A DNA stretch of 48,587 nt. It comes from CAKOSP01 sp964369625 (GTDB taxonomy: Bacteria > Bacillota_I > Bacilli_A > RF39 > UBA660). Location: assembly GCA_964369625.1 (NCBI GenBank), contig CAYJFC010000007.1:1-48587 (forward strand), given 5' to 3'. Shown here piece after piece: positions 34,076 to 43,112 of this stretch (position 1 is its first letter; every line of letters starts with the position of its first letter). The translations under genes were made by a program, and so were the position numbers. The notes beneath the pieces are model-generated. The model had not been told where the DNA came from. It was given only the letters and a program-made list of their open reading frames with translations, and did not search any database.

Positions 34076-34104
34076 ATTGTATCAAATAAAATATCATTTG
34101 TCAC
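34076..34104 (-). promoter_or_regulatory. Promoter of the gene at 33481-34050
   Basis: On the minus strand GTGACA (34104-34099), 17-base spacer and extended -10 TGATACAAT (-10 at 34081-34076). Confidence 0.65.
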
Positions 34105-34147
34105 TATTTTTAATTTGATAAATTTAGATAAATATTATAAAATTAAG

Positions 34148-34177
34148 TTACATTAAAGGTTATTAGTGTACTATGAT
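34148..34177 (+). promoter_or_regulatory. Likely promoter of the two-component operon
   Basis: TTACAT (34148-34153), 18-base spacer, TATGAT (34172-34177). This would leave almost no leader. An alternative -10 TACTAT at 34169 gives a slightly longer one. Confidence 0.4.
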
Positions 34178-34191
34178 ATATGGAGGAAGTT

Positions 34192-34875
34192 ATGAAATTA
34201 TTAATTATTGAAGATCAAAAACACATGGCATATGCTCTCGAAGAAATATTAAAAAAAAATAAATATTCTGTAGATCTTGCATTTGATGGAATAGATGGTT
34301 ATGAATATGCAAAAAAAAATATTTATGATGTAATAGTTTTAGATGTGATGTTACCAGGTATTGATGGTTTTACTATTTTAAAAAAATTAAGAGAAATTAA
34401 AATAAATACTCCTATAATAATGCTAACAGCAAAAGCAGAAGTGGAAAATAAAGTTCATGGATTGAATTTAGGAGCAGATGACTACTTAGCTAAACCATTT
34501 GAAACAACAGAATTACTAGCAAGGTTAAACGCTATCACGAGAAGAAAAGGTAGTATCAAGGATAATTATAATATTAAATTTAATGATTTGATATTAGATA
34601 TTAATAATTTGAAATTAAAACATAACGAAAAAAGTTTTGATTTAACAGTGAAAGAATGTCAAATATTAGAACTTTTTTTTAATAAACCAAATATTATAAT
34701 ATCAAAAGATACAATTATAAATAAAATTTGGTCAATTGATAAAATAGTTATAGATAATAATGTTGAAGTGTATATATCGTTTTTACGAAAAAAATTAAAA
34801 TCTATGAATTTAAATATTAAAATTAATACCATTAGAGGTATTGGTTATAAACTAGTAGGTGAACTAGATGTTTAA
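34192..34875 (+). CDS. OmpR-family response regulator
   Basis: The 227-residue regulator has a receiver domain with acidic residues E7/D8, phospho-acceptor Asp ~51 in VIVLDVMLPGIDG, conserved Thr in MLTAKA and Lys ~101 in LAKPFE. It continues into a winged-helix DNA-binding domain (~130-227) ending VEVYISFLRKKL and TIRGIGYKL. The start at 34192 follows GGAGG; an ATG at 34180 contains that site and is rejected. It overlaps the kinase gene by 8 bases. It probably controls the ABC exporter downstream at 36326-38398. Confidence 0.9.
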   Translation: MKLLIIEDQKHMAYALEEILKKNKYSVDLAFDGIDGYEYAKKNIYDVIVLDVMLPGIDGFTILKKLREIKINTPIIMLTAKAEVENKVHGLNLGADDYLAKPFETTELLARLNAITRRKGSIKDNYNIKFNDLILDINNLKLKHNEKSFDLTVKECQILELFFNKPNIIISKDTIINKIWSIDKIVIDNNVEVYISFLRKKLKSMNLNIKINTIRGIGYKLVGELDV

Positions 34876-36133
34876 TAAACTAAGAAATAAACTTTTAATA
34901 ATAAATTTAATAATTATATCAATAATATTATTAATATCTTTTACAATTATATATATTGTTACGTATAATAATGTTATGAATGAATACAAAAAGGAAATTG
35001 ATAGAATACAACCACTATCTACTAATTCATTTAGAGGTTTTAAAGATCATTTTGATTTTGAATTACTTGATGAATATTATACTAATAAATCTAATACATT
35101 TACACTTTTATTAAATGATTCAATGGAAATTGATAAAATCAGTTCACTACTAGATTTCAGTGAAGATAATTATAATAGTATATTAAATTTGATACTTAAG
35201 AAGGAAGCTAATAGTGGTGATATTGTATATGAAGATCAAACTTGGTATTATAAAATAACTTCACTAGATAATACTAATATAGAACCAGATGAATTTTATA
35301 ATGATTATGGATATAGAATATCATTGATTGATATTACAAGTGAAAAAGATATGTTAAACACATTATTAATGTCCTTAATATTAATTTTTATTTTTATGCT
35401 TATTGCCATATATTTTATAAGTTTATATTTTGCAAATAAGTCCATAAAACCTTTAAACAAATTATGGAATAAACAAAAACAATTTGTAGCTGATGCAACT
35501 CATGAATTAAAAACACCATTAACTATAATAAATGCAAATACAGATTTATTGTTAATGAATGAAAATGAAAAAATCAAAAGTCAAAAAAAATGGCTTGAGT
35601 ATATTAAAATGGAAACAAATGGTATGAATAAACTTATAAATGATTTATTAAATAGCGCTAAAGCAGAAGAAGAAAATATATTATTTAATAATATTAATGT
35701 TAGTGACCTAATAGAAGAAATAATATTATCATTTGAAACGATTTTATATGAAAAAAATATAAAATTTAGAAGTAATGTAGAAAAAAATATAATAATTTTA
35801 ACTAATTCAGAAAAGCTTAAACAAGTTATTGTTATACTTTTAGATAATGCAATTAAATATATAGACGATAACGGAAAAATAGAAATTAGTTTAAAAAAAA
35901 TAAAAAGAAATATTATTTTTGAAATAAGCAATACTGGTAAAGGGATATCAAAAGAAGATTTACCACATATATTTGAAAGATTTTACAAAAGTGATAAGGC
36001 TAGAACTAATAATAATTCTAATAGCTTTGGATTAGGTCTTTATATAGCCAAAAATATTATTTGTAAATTAAACGGAAGTTTATCTTGTGAAAGTAGTGAA
36101 AATAAAAAAACTAAATTTATTATTAAAATTTAA
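34868..36133 (+). CDS. Membrane sensor histidine kinase
   Basis: The 421-residue kinase has transmembrane helices at ~8-30 and ~163-190 flanking an extracytoplasmic sensor of ~130 residues. The HisKA box ATHELKTPLTII has the phospho-acceptor His ~213. The ATP-binding domain has the N box NAIKYIDDNGKIEI, G1 FEISNTGKGIS, F box HIFERFYK and G2 SFGLGLYIAKN. It pairs with the overlapping OmpR-family regulator. Its sensor is larger than that of BceS-type kinases that read the state of an ABC transporter, so it may sense a ligand directly. Confidence 0.9.
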   Translation: MFNKLRNKLLIINLIIISIILLISFTIIYIVTYNNVMNEYKKEIDRIQPLSTNSFRGFKDHFDFELLDEYYTNKSNTFTLLLNDSMEIDKISSLLDFSEDNYNSILNLILKKEANSGDIVYEDQTWYYKITSLDNTNIEPDEFYNDYGYRISLIDITSEKDMLNTLLMSLILIFIFMLIAIYFISLYFANKSIKPLNKLWNKQKQFVADATHELKTPLTIINANTDLLLMNENEKIKSQKKWLEYIKMETNGMNKLINDLLNSAKAEEENILFNNINVSDLIEEIILSFETILYEKNIKFRSNVEKNIIILTNSEKLKQVIVILLDNAIKYIDDNGKIEISLKKIKRNIIFEISNTGKGISKEDLPHIFERFYKSDKARTNNNSNSFGLGLYIAKNIICKLNGSLSCESSENKKTKFIIKI

Positions 36134-36240
36134 GTTTTGTTAAAGAAAAGAAAGATATAATTAATTTAGAAAGGAAAGTGATATATTAGATAAAAGAAAA
36201 CAAATATATAATTAATAATTACATAAATGAAAATCCTATT

Positions 36241-36275
36241 AAAGAACTTAAATTATTTAAGTTCTTTTTCTTTTT
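36241..36275 (+). terminator. Terminator of the two-component operon
   Basis: A 12-bp perfect stem (AAAGAACTTAAA 36241-36252 with TTTAAGTTCTTT 36256-36267), then T-rich. Confidence 0.85.
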
Positions 36276-36299
36276 AAGGTTTATTTAAGATTAATTTTA

Positions 36300-36305
36300 T
36301 ATAAT
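36300..36305 (+). promoter_or_regulatory. -10 element of the ABC exporter operon
   Basis: TATAAT, 20 bases before the start codon at 36326. The exporter thus has its own promoter, a natural target for the response regulator. Confidence 0.45.
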
Positions 36306-36325
36306 TAACAAGGAAAAGAGGAAAT

Positions 36326-37741
36326 ATGAAAAAAAATATGTTTAAAAGAGCATGGTTAAATATTACAAGAAAAAAAAGTAAGTCAGTAGTACTTTTTATT
36401 ATAATGTTTATCATAGCAAATCTTGTGCTAGCCTCGCTAGCAATTTCAAATTCAGTCGAAGAAAGTACATCTTATGCAAAAGAAAGTTTAGGCAGTGAAA
36501 TTTATTTATCGGCAGACATGGAAAAAATGAGAGAAAATATGTCGGGTTCAGGTATGAATGATAATAACGCGATGAACGAAGGATCATTACAAAATATGTC
36601 ATTGATAAGTAGACCACAAACGAATATAGAAATGGTGTATGATATTGCACAGTCAGAATATGTAAAAGATTATACCTATAATATTTCAGTAGGATATGAA
36701 GCAGTTAATTTTACAGCAGTTGAAGTAGAAGAAACAATGATGAATGGAAAAATGGGAATGGATAAAGCTGATACTATAACTGGTATTAATTCATATGCAT
36801 TTATTCCAGGAGTTGAAAGTAATATTTTCGAAATCACAGAAGGTACTTATTTTGATGAAACAACAATTGATAAAGTTATAATTTCTTATGAATTAGCACA
36901 AGCAAATGAGTTTGCAGTTGGAGATTTTTTAGAAGTTAAAAATACTGAAAGCGAAGAAATTTTTAGTTATGAAATCATTGGGATATTTATAGCAAGCGAA
37001 GCAGGATATGAAAATGATATTTATATGAATATAGAAAGTGCTACTAAATTAATGAGTTCAGAAATGTATAATGACGGAAATTATACAGTTAATAGTGTAG
37101 TATATTATTTAAATAATCCTGAAAATGTTGATTTATTTATTGACGAAGCCAATAACAAATATGATTTTGAGGAGTTAAGTTTAACTCTTGATATTGATAA
37201 CTCAGCATATGAACAAATGGCTGGACCATTAGAATCAGTAGGTTCATTTAGTACAACTATTTTAGTTATTGTTATAATTGCTGCGGTATTAATAGTAGCG
37301 CTTATAATAAATAATAATATAAAAGATAGAAAATATGAAATGGGTGTACTGATGAGTTTAGGCGCTACAAAAAAGAATATCATTGGACAAATGTTAATAG
37401 AATTAGTAGTTGTAGCAACAGTAGGTTTTATTTTATCTATTGGTACCAGTTCTTTAATAGCAGGAGGATTATCCAAAAGTCTACTTGACAGTCAATTAGA
37501 AATGAATGAAACTCAAAGTAATAATAATTTTGGCCGACCTAGTGGTGGCAATATTATGGAGAGTATGAATAGAAACTCTTCAAATGTTGAAGTTATTGAT
37601 GAAATAGATGTAAATGTAACAGCAGGAGAATATGTAATGTTATTTGCAATTGGATATATAATAATCATTGTAGCTATGGGATTGCCATCAATTAACATAA
37701 TGAAATACGAACCAAAAACAATACTAACAGGGAGGGAATAA
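36326..37741 (+). CDS. FtsX/MacB-type ABC exporter permease
   Basis: The 471-residue permease has an N-terminal helix (~20-42), a large extracytoplasmic domain (~45-300), then three helices (~305-328, ~350-375, ~433-455). The FtsX core KDRKYEMGVLMSLGATKKNI follows the second helix. This is the four-helix layout of MacB-like permeases. Unusually methionine- and asparagine-rich stretches lie near residues 63-92 (MEKMRENMSGSGMNDNNAMN) and 397-425. The stop directly abuts the start of the ATPase gene. Together with the two-component system it may form a peptide-resistance or envelope-stress module, similar in plan to Vex-type transporters. Confidence 0.85.
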   Translation: MKKNMFKRAWLNITRKKSKSVVLFIIMFIIANLVLASLAISNSVEESTSYAKESLGSEIYLSADMEKMRENMSGSGMNDNNAMNEGSLQNMSLISRPQTNIEMVYDIAQSEYVKDYTYNISVGYEAVNFTAVEVEETMMNGKMGMDKADTITGINSYAFIPGVESNIFEITEGTYFDETTIDKVIISYELAQANEFAVGDFLEVKNTESEEIFSYEIIGIFIASEAGYENDIYMNIESATKLMSSEMYNDGNYTVNSVVYYLNNPENVDLFIDEANNKYDFEELSLTLDIDNSAYEQMAGPLESVGSFSTTILVIVIIAAVLIVALIINNNIKDRKYEMGVLMSLGATKKNIIGQMLIELVVVATVGFILSIGTSSLIAGGLSKSLLDSQLEMNETQSNNNFGRPSGGNIMESMNRNSSNVEVIDEIDVNVTAGEYVMLFAIGYIIIIVAMGLPSINIMKYEPKTILTGRE

Positions 37742-38398
37742 ATGAATAAATTAATAGTTAAAAATTTAAAGTATGCATACGAAGATGGAAATAAAAAAAA
37801 TCAGGTATTAAAAGGAATTGATATGATTTTTGAGGCTGGTAAATTATATTCAATTATTGGAGAATCAGGTTCAGGTAAAACAACTTTAATATCATTACTA
37901 TCAGCGTTAGATGATATTCAAGATGGAGATATTTTATATAATGATACATCAATTAACGATATAGGTAATGCAGATTTTAGACTTCATTATGTAAATATAG
38001 TTTTTCAGTCATATAATTTAATAAATTATATGACTGCCAAAGAAAATGTAGAAATAGGAATAGATTTTTCAGGAATTAAGCATGAAAATGATTATGCATA
38101 TGAAATGTTAAATACTGTTGGCATAAATAAAACTAAAGCGGATAGAATGGTATTAAAATTATCTGGTGGAGAACAACAAAGAGTTGCAATAGCAAGAGCA
38201 TTAGCGTCAGATGTTCCAATTATAGTAGCTGATGAACCAACAGGTAATTTAGATGAAGAAACTGAAAAAAAAGTTATGAATATTTTTAAAGAATTATCAA
38301 AAAAAGGAAAAATAGTAATTATTGTTACACATTCTAAAAATGTATCTAGTTACGCAGACAAAGTATTTAAAATAAAAAAAGGCATTATAGAAAAATAA
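37742..38398 (+). CDS. ABC exporter ATPase (LolD/MacB type)
   Basis: The 218-residue ATPase partners the upstream permease; its ATG starts on the base after the permease stop, with GGGAGG just before. Walker A GESGSGKTT (~40), Q-loop FQSYNLINY, signature KLSGGEQQR (~139), Walker B IIVADEPTGNLD and switch His in IVTHSK are all intact. Two copies would drive the permease dimer. Confidence 0.93.
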   Translation: MNKLIVKNLKYAYEDGNKKNQVLKGIDMIFEAGKLYSIIGESGSGKTTLISLLSALDDIQDGDILYNDTSINDIGNADFRLHYVNIVFQSYNLINYMTAKENVEIGIDFSGIKHENDYAYEMLNTVGINKTKADRMVLKLSGGEQQRVAIARALASDVPIIVADEPTGNLDEETEKKVMNIFKELSKKGKIVIIVTHSKNVSSYADKVFKIKKGIIEK

Positions 38399-38401
38399 AA
38401 A

Positions 38402-38431
38402 TTGACATTCGTATAAATGTAACATTATAAT
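38402..38431 (+). promoter_or_regulatory. Promoter of the HD-domain gene
   Basis: TTGACA (38402-38407, perfect), 18-base spacer, TATAAT (38426-38431, perfect). Confidence 0.75.
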
Positions 38432-38454
38432 AAAATTATCAGGAGAAAATAATT

Positions 38455-40284
38455 ATGATAGTTTATGATATATGGGGTAGTAGAACATTAGATGATAAGT
38501 ATGTAAAGTTAATAGAAACAAAAGAGTTTTCAGAACTTGAAAAAAAGAAACAATTAGGATTTATAAAAAATGCTAATCACACTAGGTACGACCATAGTAT
38601 AGGGGTTTTATTTTTAGCAGATAAACTTATAAGTATTTTGGAAAATAAATATCCATACACAAGTATATCTCAAGATGATGCGGATGCTTTTAAAATAAGT
38701 GCATTAGTACATGATTTAGGTCATAGTAGTTATTCTCATGCAATTGAAAGAGTTTTAAGTAATAACCACGAAGAAGAAACTTTAAAAATTTTATTAAATA
38801 AAAATAGTGAAATATATAATGAGATTATTAAAAATTTTAATATTAATGTATATCATAAAGTAATTAAACTAATAAGCCAAAAAGATAGCGAAAGAAAAAG
38901 TGGAAAAGATGACATTTTAACAATATTATCACCATTATTAGCTGGCTCAATAGATATAGATCGCATTGATTATATAACAAGAGATACTAATGAATTATTA
39001 AAAGAAAAAAATAATTATGAAGTTTTACTTGATTATATAAATTTAGTATATGTTGATAATAATATTAAAATTGCTTTTGATGAAAAAGCGGAATATATCA
39101 TATGCGATTTTCTCATGAAAAGATTTAAAATGTATGATTTATATTATTCATCTAATCATATAATGATTTTAGAAAAAATATTACATGATTTTTTAATAAA
39201 AACTAAATTCGAATTAAAATGGGATACCAATATAAGCGAACTTGATAAATATATTTATGAAACAACTTATAATAGTGATCCAATTATTCAAAGAAGAGCA
39301 CAATTACTTTATACGAAAAGATTGGATAGTAATATATTGCTAAAAGAATTTAGTGATCAAAATGAATATTTGAATTTTATAAGTTATTTAAAATTATCAG
39401 TTCCGCATTTTGATAAATTAGAAGAATCAATTGTAGAAGAAATAAGAGATATATCAATTTATTCAAAATCTGGTGAAATATTAATAAATAAAAATAATCA
39501 AATAGAAGATATATCAAAATGTTCAAATTTATTAGACTTTAGTTTGATGAAAAATAAAAATGTTTATAGTATTGATTTGAAAATTGTAACAATAATTTTA
39601 AAAAAGATGAATCTGGAAAATAATGAAATAAAAAAAATATTAGATAGAATAAAAAATATTTTCAGCGGTAATTATGTATATAAATTAAAATTTGATTGTG
39701 AAAGTAATGATAAAAATTTATTAAACAAAACCTTGTTGGCTGTTAAAGGTGTATTGAATATAGAAGATGTAAAAGAAGAAAAAGTAATTGAAAAATATTA
39801 TGTTGATGCTAATAATAATTTAGAAAATAATAATATATCATTAACAAAAACAATATCTGATAAAACTGAGAGTTTTACTATTACTCAATTAGTAGAAAAT
39901 AAAGTAAATTGTTTAGTTGAAAAGAAAATGGAATTTATATCTTTTGAAGATGCAATAACATATATTGAAAATAATTATGTAATTAAGTTAACTGATTTGA
40001 ATATCAAATTTAATGTAAAATTATTAAAAGAAAAATATATGTTAAAAATAAATGATTCGTTATTTGAAATTTCTTTTAATAAAAAAGCAATAAATTTTAA
40101 TGATAATTTAAGTTATAGTTTAGAGATAAAATTTATTGAAGGAGAATTAATTAATTTTTATTTTATTGAAAAAGAACTTGAAAAATATAATATATTTAGT
40201 AAAAATGTTCAAAGCGATATGAATATAAATTTAAGTAAAGTACAAAAAGAATATTTAAAAGAAAGGTCTTTAAATACTATTTAA
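38455..40284 (+). CDS. HD-domain phosphohydrolase (COG1078/SAMHD1-like) fused to a CYTH-like domain
   Basis: The 609-residue protein starts after AGGAG. The HD part (~1-380) has all metal-site motifs: NHTRYDHSIGV (~41), ALVHDLGHSSYSH (~83) and IDIDRIDYITRD (~164), as in YdhJ-like and SAMHD1-like dNTP triphosphohydrolases. Residues ~415-600 resemble a CYTH/triphosphate-tunnel fold. A first strand YKLKF is followed by EKYYVDANNNLENNNISL, FTITQL, VEKKMEFISFEDA, then SLEIKFIEGE and IEKELEKY, in the family's order. Several charged tunnel residues (the ExExK start and the RxR pair) are replaced, so it may bind a triphosphate without cleaving it. Normal COG1078 proteins are ~430 residues and lack this part. 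The CYTH assignment is by pattern only. Confidence 0.7.
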   Translation: MIVYDIWGSRTLDDKYVKLIETKEFSELEKKKQLGFIKNANHTRYDHSIGVLFLADKLISILENKYPYTSISQDDADAFKISALVHDLGHSSYSHAIERVLSNNHEEETLKILLNKNSEIYNEIIKNFNINVYHKVIKLISQKDSERKSGKDDILTILSPLLAGSIDIDRIDYITRDTNELLKEKNNYEVLLDYINLVYVDNNIKIAFDEKAEYIICDFLMKRFKMYDLYYSSNHIMILEKILHDFLIKTKFELKWDTNISELDKYIYETTYNSDPIIQRRAQLLYTKRLDSNILLKEFSDQNEYLNFISYLKLSVPHFDKLEESIVEEIRDISIYSKSGEILINKNNQIEDISKCSNLLDFSLMKNKNVYSIDLKIVTIILKKMNLENNEIKKILDRIKNIFSGNYVYKLKFDCESNDKNLLNKTLLAVKGVLNIEDVKEEKVIEKYYVDANNNLENNNISLTKTISDKTESFTITQLVENKVNCLVEKKMEFISFEDAITYIENNYVIKLTDLNIKFNVKLLKEKYMLKINDSLFEISFNKKAINFNDNLSYSLEIKFIEGELINFYFIEKELEKYNIFSKNVQSDMNINLSKVQKEYLKERSLNTI

Positions 40285-40296
40285 GAACTTTTTTTT
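40266..40296 (+). terminator. Terminator of the HD gene
   Basis: An imperfect stem GTCTTTAAA/TTTAAGAAC (near 40267-40288) is followed by eight T. Confidence 0.5.
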
Positions 40297-40297
40297 A

Positions 40298-40306
40298 TGA
40301 TATAAT
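40298..40306 (+). promoter_or_regulatory. Extended -10 promoter of the XRE gene
   Basis: TGATATAAT, perfect extended -10, 19 bases before the start codon. Confidence 0.6.
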
Positions 40307-40325
40307 AAAAATATAAGGAGTAATA

Positions 40326-41042
40326 ATGGATCAAGAAAAAATTGCAAAATTTATATTAGAATTACGTAAAAAAAATAATATGTCGCAATCTGAATTTGCT
40401 TCGTTATTAAATGTTACTAGCCAAGCAGTTTCAAAATGGGAAAATGCAAGAGGAATTCCGGATATAGAAATTCTTAGAGCTATGAGTAAAACTTTTAAAG
40501 TAGATATAGAATCTATTTTAGATGGAGAAATAAAGAAGAAAAAAATAAAATATGTTATTCCGGCAACTATAGTTTTATTATTTATAGTAATTTCAGTAAT
40601 ATTGTTAGTTTTGTTTTATCCAGAAAAAGAATATAAACTATCTGATATTAAATCAGATAATGAATTATTCGAAGTTCATGGTGTAGCAGCATATCAAGAA
40701 GATAAAAAATCAATTCATATAAATAAGTTGGAAATTATAGATGATTCTTTAGAAAAATACGTAGTAAAAGATTGTTCTTTATATGAAGAAGAAAATGATT
40801 TGACTGCTAAAATAACGGATTGTTCTAAAATAGAAAAATATGAGTCATTTGATATAAATAAAGCAAAAACATTATCCCAGTTACTAGAGGGAGCAGAATT
40901 TCATAAAGATAATTATTTATCAATTTGTGAAGATTTAAGTAATGCTAATTTATTCATAGAATTAAATTTAATAGATGAAAATAACAAAACGATTGAATAT
41001 AAAATTCCATTATTATTTGATTATAATTGTAGTATAAACTAA
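40326..41042 (+). CDS. Membrane-anchored XRE-family regulator with extracytoplasmic domain
   Basis: The 238-residue protein has an N-terminal Cro/C1-type helix-turn-helix (KNNMSQSEFASLLNVTSQAV followed by SKWENARGIPDIE, about residues 17-49). A linker, one transmembrane helix (~77-97, VIPATIVLLFIVISVILLVL) and an outside domain of ~140 residues with two or three cysteines follow. This one-component design would link an external signal or membrane state to DNA binding. It starts after AAGGAG. Monocistronic; targets unknown. The lipoprotein gene downstream is a possible target by position. Confidence 0.8.
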   Translation: MDQEKIAKFILELRKKNNMSQSEFASLLNVTSQAVSKWENARGIPDIEILRAMSKTFKVDIESILDGEIKKKKIKYVIPATIVLLFIVISVILLVLFYPEKEYKLSDIKSDNELFEVHGVAAYQEDKKSIHINKLEIIDDSLEKYVVKDCSLYEEENDLTAKITDCSKIEKYESFDINKAKTLSQLLEGAEFHKDNYLSICEDLSNANLFIELNLIDENNKTIEYKIPLLFDYNCSIN

Positions 41043-41119
41043 TCGTTTATAGTAAAAAACGTTATGTTTATTTAAATGTTTTCAAAAAAATAGTATAGTT
41101 ATTTCAAGGAGTGGTAAAA

Positions 41120-41701
41120 ATGAAAAAATTATTAATTAGCACATTATTATTAAGTACAGTCTTTTTAACTGGATGTGCAAAAGAGGAAGAAGTTTTAGAA
41201 AAAACAGATGCACAGGTATTTAGTGAGGAGTATAACTCAGTAAGTGAAGAGAATATATTTGAAATAAAAAATGCATCAGAAATAATCAAAATATTAGAAA
41301 ACGGTACAGGAATTGTATATTTGGGATATCCAGAATGTCCATGGTGTGTAGCATATGTACCATATTTAAATGAAGTAGCAATGGCGTATGGCATTAGTGA
41401 AATAAATTATTTTAATATAAAAGATGATAGAGCAGAAAATACTGAAGATTATCAAAAAATAGTAACATTACTTGAAGAGTATTTACAATATGATGCAGAT
41501 GGGAATAAAAGAGTTTATGTTCCTTCAATTGTTGTAGTTTTAAATGGGAAAATTGTAGCATTTGATGATGAAACTAGCTTTGATACAAAAGGCTTTGAAA
41601 ATCCAGAAGATTATTGGTCAGAAGAAAATGTAAATCTTTTAAAGGACAAATTAGGTGTTATGATAGAAAATATTTCACAATATAGTTGTACATCTTGTTA
41701 A
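41120..41701 (+). CDS. Thioredoxin-like lipoprotein
   Basis: The start at 41120 follows AAGGAG; a GTG at 41111 overlaps that site and is rejected. The 193-residue lipoprotein has lipobox FLTGC (Cys ~18). A thioredoxin-like domain follows with the active-site motif YPECPWCVAY (CPWC, ~75) and a cis-proline region VYVPSIVVVLNGKIV. It probably takes part in thiol-disulfide chemistry outside the membrane. The last residues contain a second CTSC motif, which could be a second redox or metal site. It is followed after 15 bases by the DHFR-like gene, likely in one transcript. Confidence 0.8.
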   Translation: MKKLLISTLLLSTVFLTGCAKEEEVLEKTDAQVFSEEYNSVSEENIFEIKNASEIIKILENGTGIVYLGYPECPWCVAYVPYLNEVAMAYGISEINYFNIKDDRAENTEDYQKIVTLLEEYLQYDADGNKRVYVPSIVVVLNGKIVAFDDETSFDTKGFENPEDYWSEENVNLLKDKLGVMIENISQYSCTSC

Positions 41702-41716
41702 ATAGAAAGGATTATT

Positions 41717-42253
41717 ATGAAAGGTAAAGTTATTATGAATTTAGCTATGAGTATAGACGGATACATAGCTACTGAAGAAGGGGATTTTGATTGGATTAAA
41801 GGACACGATACTCCAAATTTGGATACAAAGCAAAAACATGATTATCAAAATTTTTTAAGTGATATTGATATAGTTGTTATGGGGAAAAATTCGTATGATT
41901 TAGGTTTTGCTAAGGATTATAAAGATAAAAAAATATATGTGGCTACTAATGAAAAAATAGTAGATGAACCATTTAATATTAATTTTATTGGTGGTAATAT
42001 AGTAGACATTATTTTAGAAGAGAAATATAATGGGAAAAATATATTTTTATTTGGTGGCGGTCTTATGATAGATAATTTTATTAAAGAAGATGCTATTGAC
42101 AAATATATTGTAGGTTTAATTCCTATTATATTAGGTAAAGGAAGAAAATTGTTTTTAGAAAATAATCCAACGATTAAGCTCACTCTTGAAAATTATATAA
42201 TTGATAATGGAGTTGTTATAGTAGAATATAATAAAAAAGCAGACTTTAAATAA
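41717..42253 (+). CDS. RibD C-terminal/DHFR-like reductase
   Basis: The 178-residue protein matches the RibD_C-like dihydrofolate-reductase fold group (YwjB/YyaP-type). It has the N-terminal IMNLAMSIDGYIA, VVMGKNSYDLG near residue 55, KIYVATNE, a glycine-rich LFGGGLMIDNFI, and LIPIILGKGRKLF at the end. These proteins use NAD(P)H, but their substrates are mostly unknown; this is not a classical folate DHFR. Starts after AAAGGA. Terminator directly after the stop. Confidence 0.8.
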   Translation: MKGKVIMNLAMSIDGYIATEEGDFDWIKGHDTPNLDTKQKHDYQNFLSDIDIVVMGKNSYDLGFAKDYKDKKIYVATNEKIVDEPFNINFIGGNIVDIILEEKYNGKNIFLFGGGLMIDNFIKEDAIDKYIVGLIPIILGKGRKLFLENNPTIKLTLENYIIDNGVVIVEYNKKADFK

Positions 42254-42273
42254 GCTATTAGCTTATTTTTTTT
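42248..42273 (+). terminator. Terminator of the DHFR-like gene
   Basis: AAATAAGC (42248-42255) pairs with GCTTATTT (42261-42268), followed by T. Overlaps the stop. Confidence 0.8.
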
Positions 42274-42332
42274 GTTGCAATAATTTTTCTAAGACATATA
42301 TTAAAATGTGAGATTATAACGGGAGGATTAGA

Positions 42333-43112
42333 ATGAATCAAGAAATAATTTTTGCATTTTTACTAACATTATTTGCAGGACTTGCCACTGGTATAGGTAG
42401 TTTAATTAGTTTATTTGCAAAAAAAAATAATTATAAATTTTTATCATTGTCACTAGGCTTTTCAGCAGGAGTTATGTTATATGTTTCTTTTACAGAAATA
42501 TTAAATAAAGCAAACGAATCTTTATCAGTGGTATCAGGTGATTATATTGGAGCATGGCTTACTGCAGCAGGTTTTTTTTCAGGAATAGCGTTAATAGCAA
42601 TAATAGATAGATTTATTCCTAAAATTGATAATAATATTAAAATTAAAAAAAATAGAAATAAAAAACAATTACTTAGAATGGGATTATTTACAGCACTTGC
42701 TATCGCAATTCACAATTTTCCAGAGGGACTTGCTACATTTATATCAGCGATACAAGATCCATCTTTAGGAGTAGCAATAGCTTTGGCAATAGCAATCCAT
42801 AATATTCCAGAAGGTATTGCAGTATCAATTCCAATATATTATTCAACAGGGAGTAGATTAAAAGCATTTAAATATTCATTTTTATCAGGTATAGTAGAAC
42901 CAGTTGGGGCAGTAGTTGGATATTTATTACTAATGCAATTTATGAATGATATAGTATTTGGTTTTATTTTTGCATCAGTTGCAGGAATAATGGTATTTAT
43001 TAGTGTTAGTGAATTATTACCATCTGCTAGAGAATATGGAAAACACAATTTAGTTACTTATGGATTTATAGTAGGGATGATGATAATGTCATTAAGTTTA
43101 CTTATAATATAA
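42333..43112 (+). CDS. zupT: ZIP-family metal transporter (ZupT-like)
   Basis: The 259-residue importer has eight predicted helices. The metal-site motifs are AIAIHNFPEGLATF (helix 4, ~125) and AIAIHNIPEGIAVS (helix 5, ~150). The cytoplasmic loop is short and basic (IKIKKNRNKKQ). These match ZupT-type zinc/divalent-metal uptake proteins. It starts after GGGAGG. A weak -10 TATAAC lies at 42315. Monocistronic; convergent with the nucleosidase-like gene. Confidence 0.92.
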   Translation: MNQEIIFAFLLTLFAGLATGIGSLISLFAKKNNYKFLSLSLGFSAGVMLYVSFTEILNKANESLSVVSGDYIGAWLTAAGFFSGIALIAIIDRFIPKIDNNIKIKKNRNKKQLLRMGLFTALAIAIHNFPEGLATFISAIQDPSLGVAIALAIAIHNIPEGIAVSIPIYYSTGSRLKAFKYSFLSGIVEPVGAVVGYLLLMQFMNDIVFGFIFASVAGIMVFISVSELLPSAREYGKHNLVTYGFIVGMMIMSLSLLII

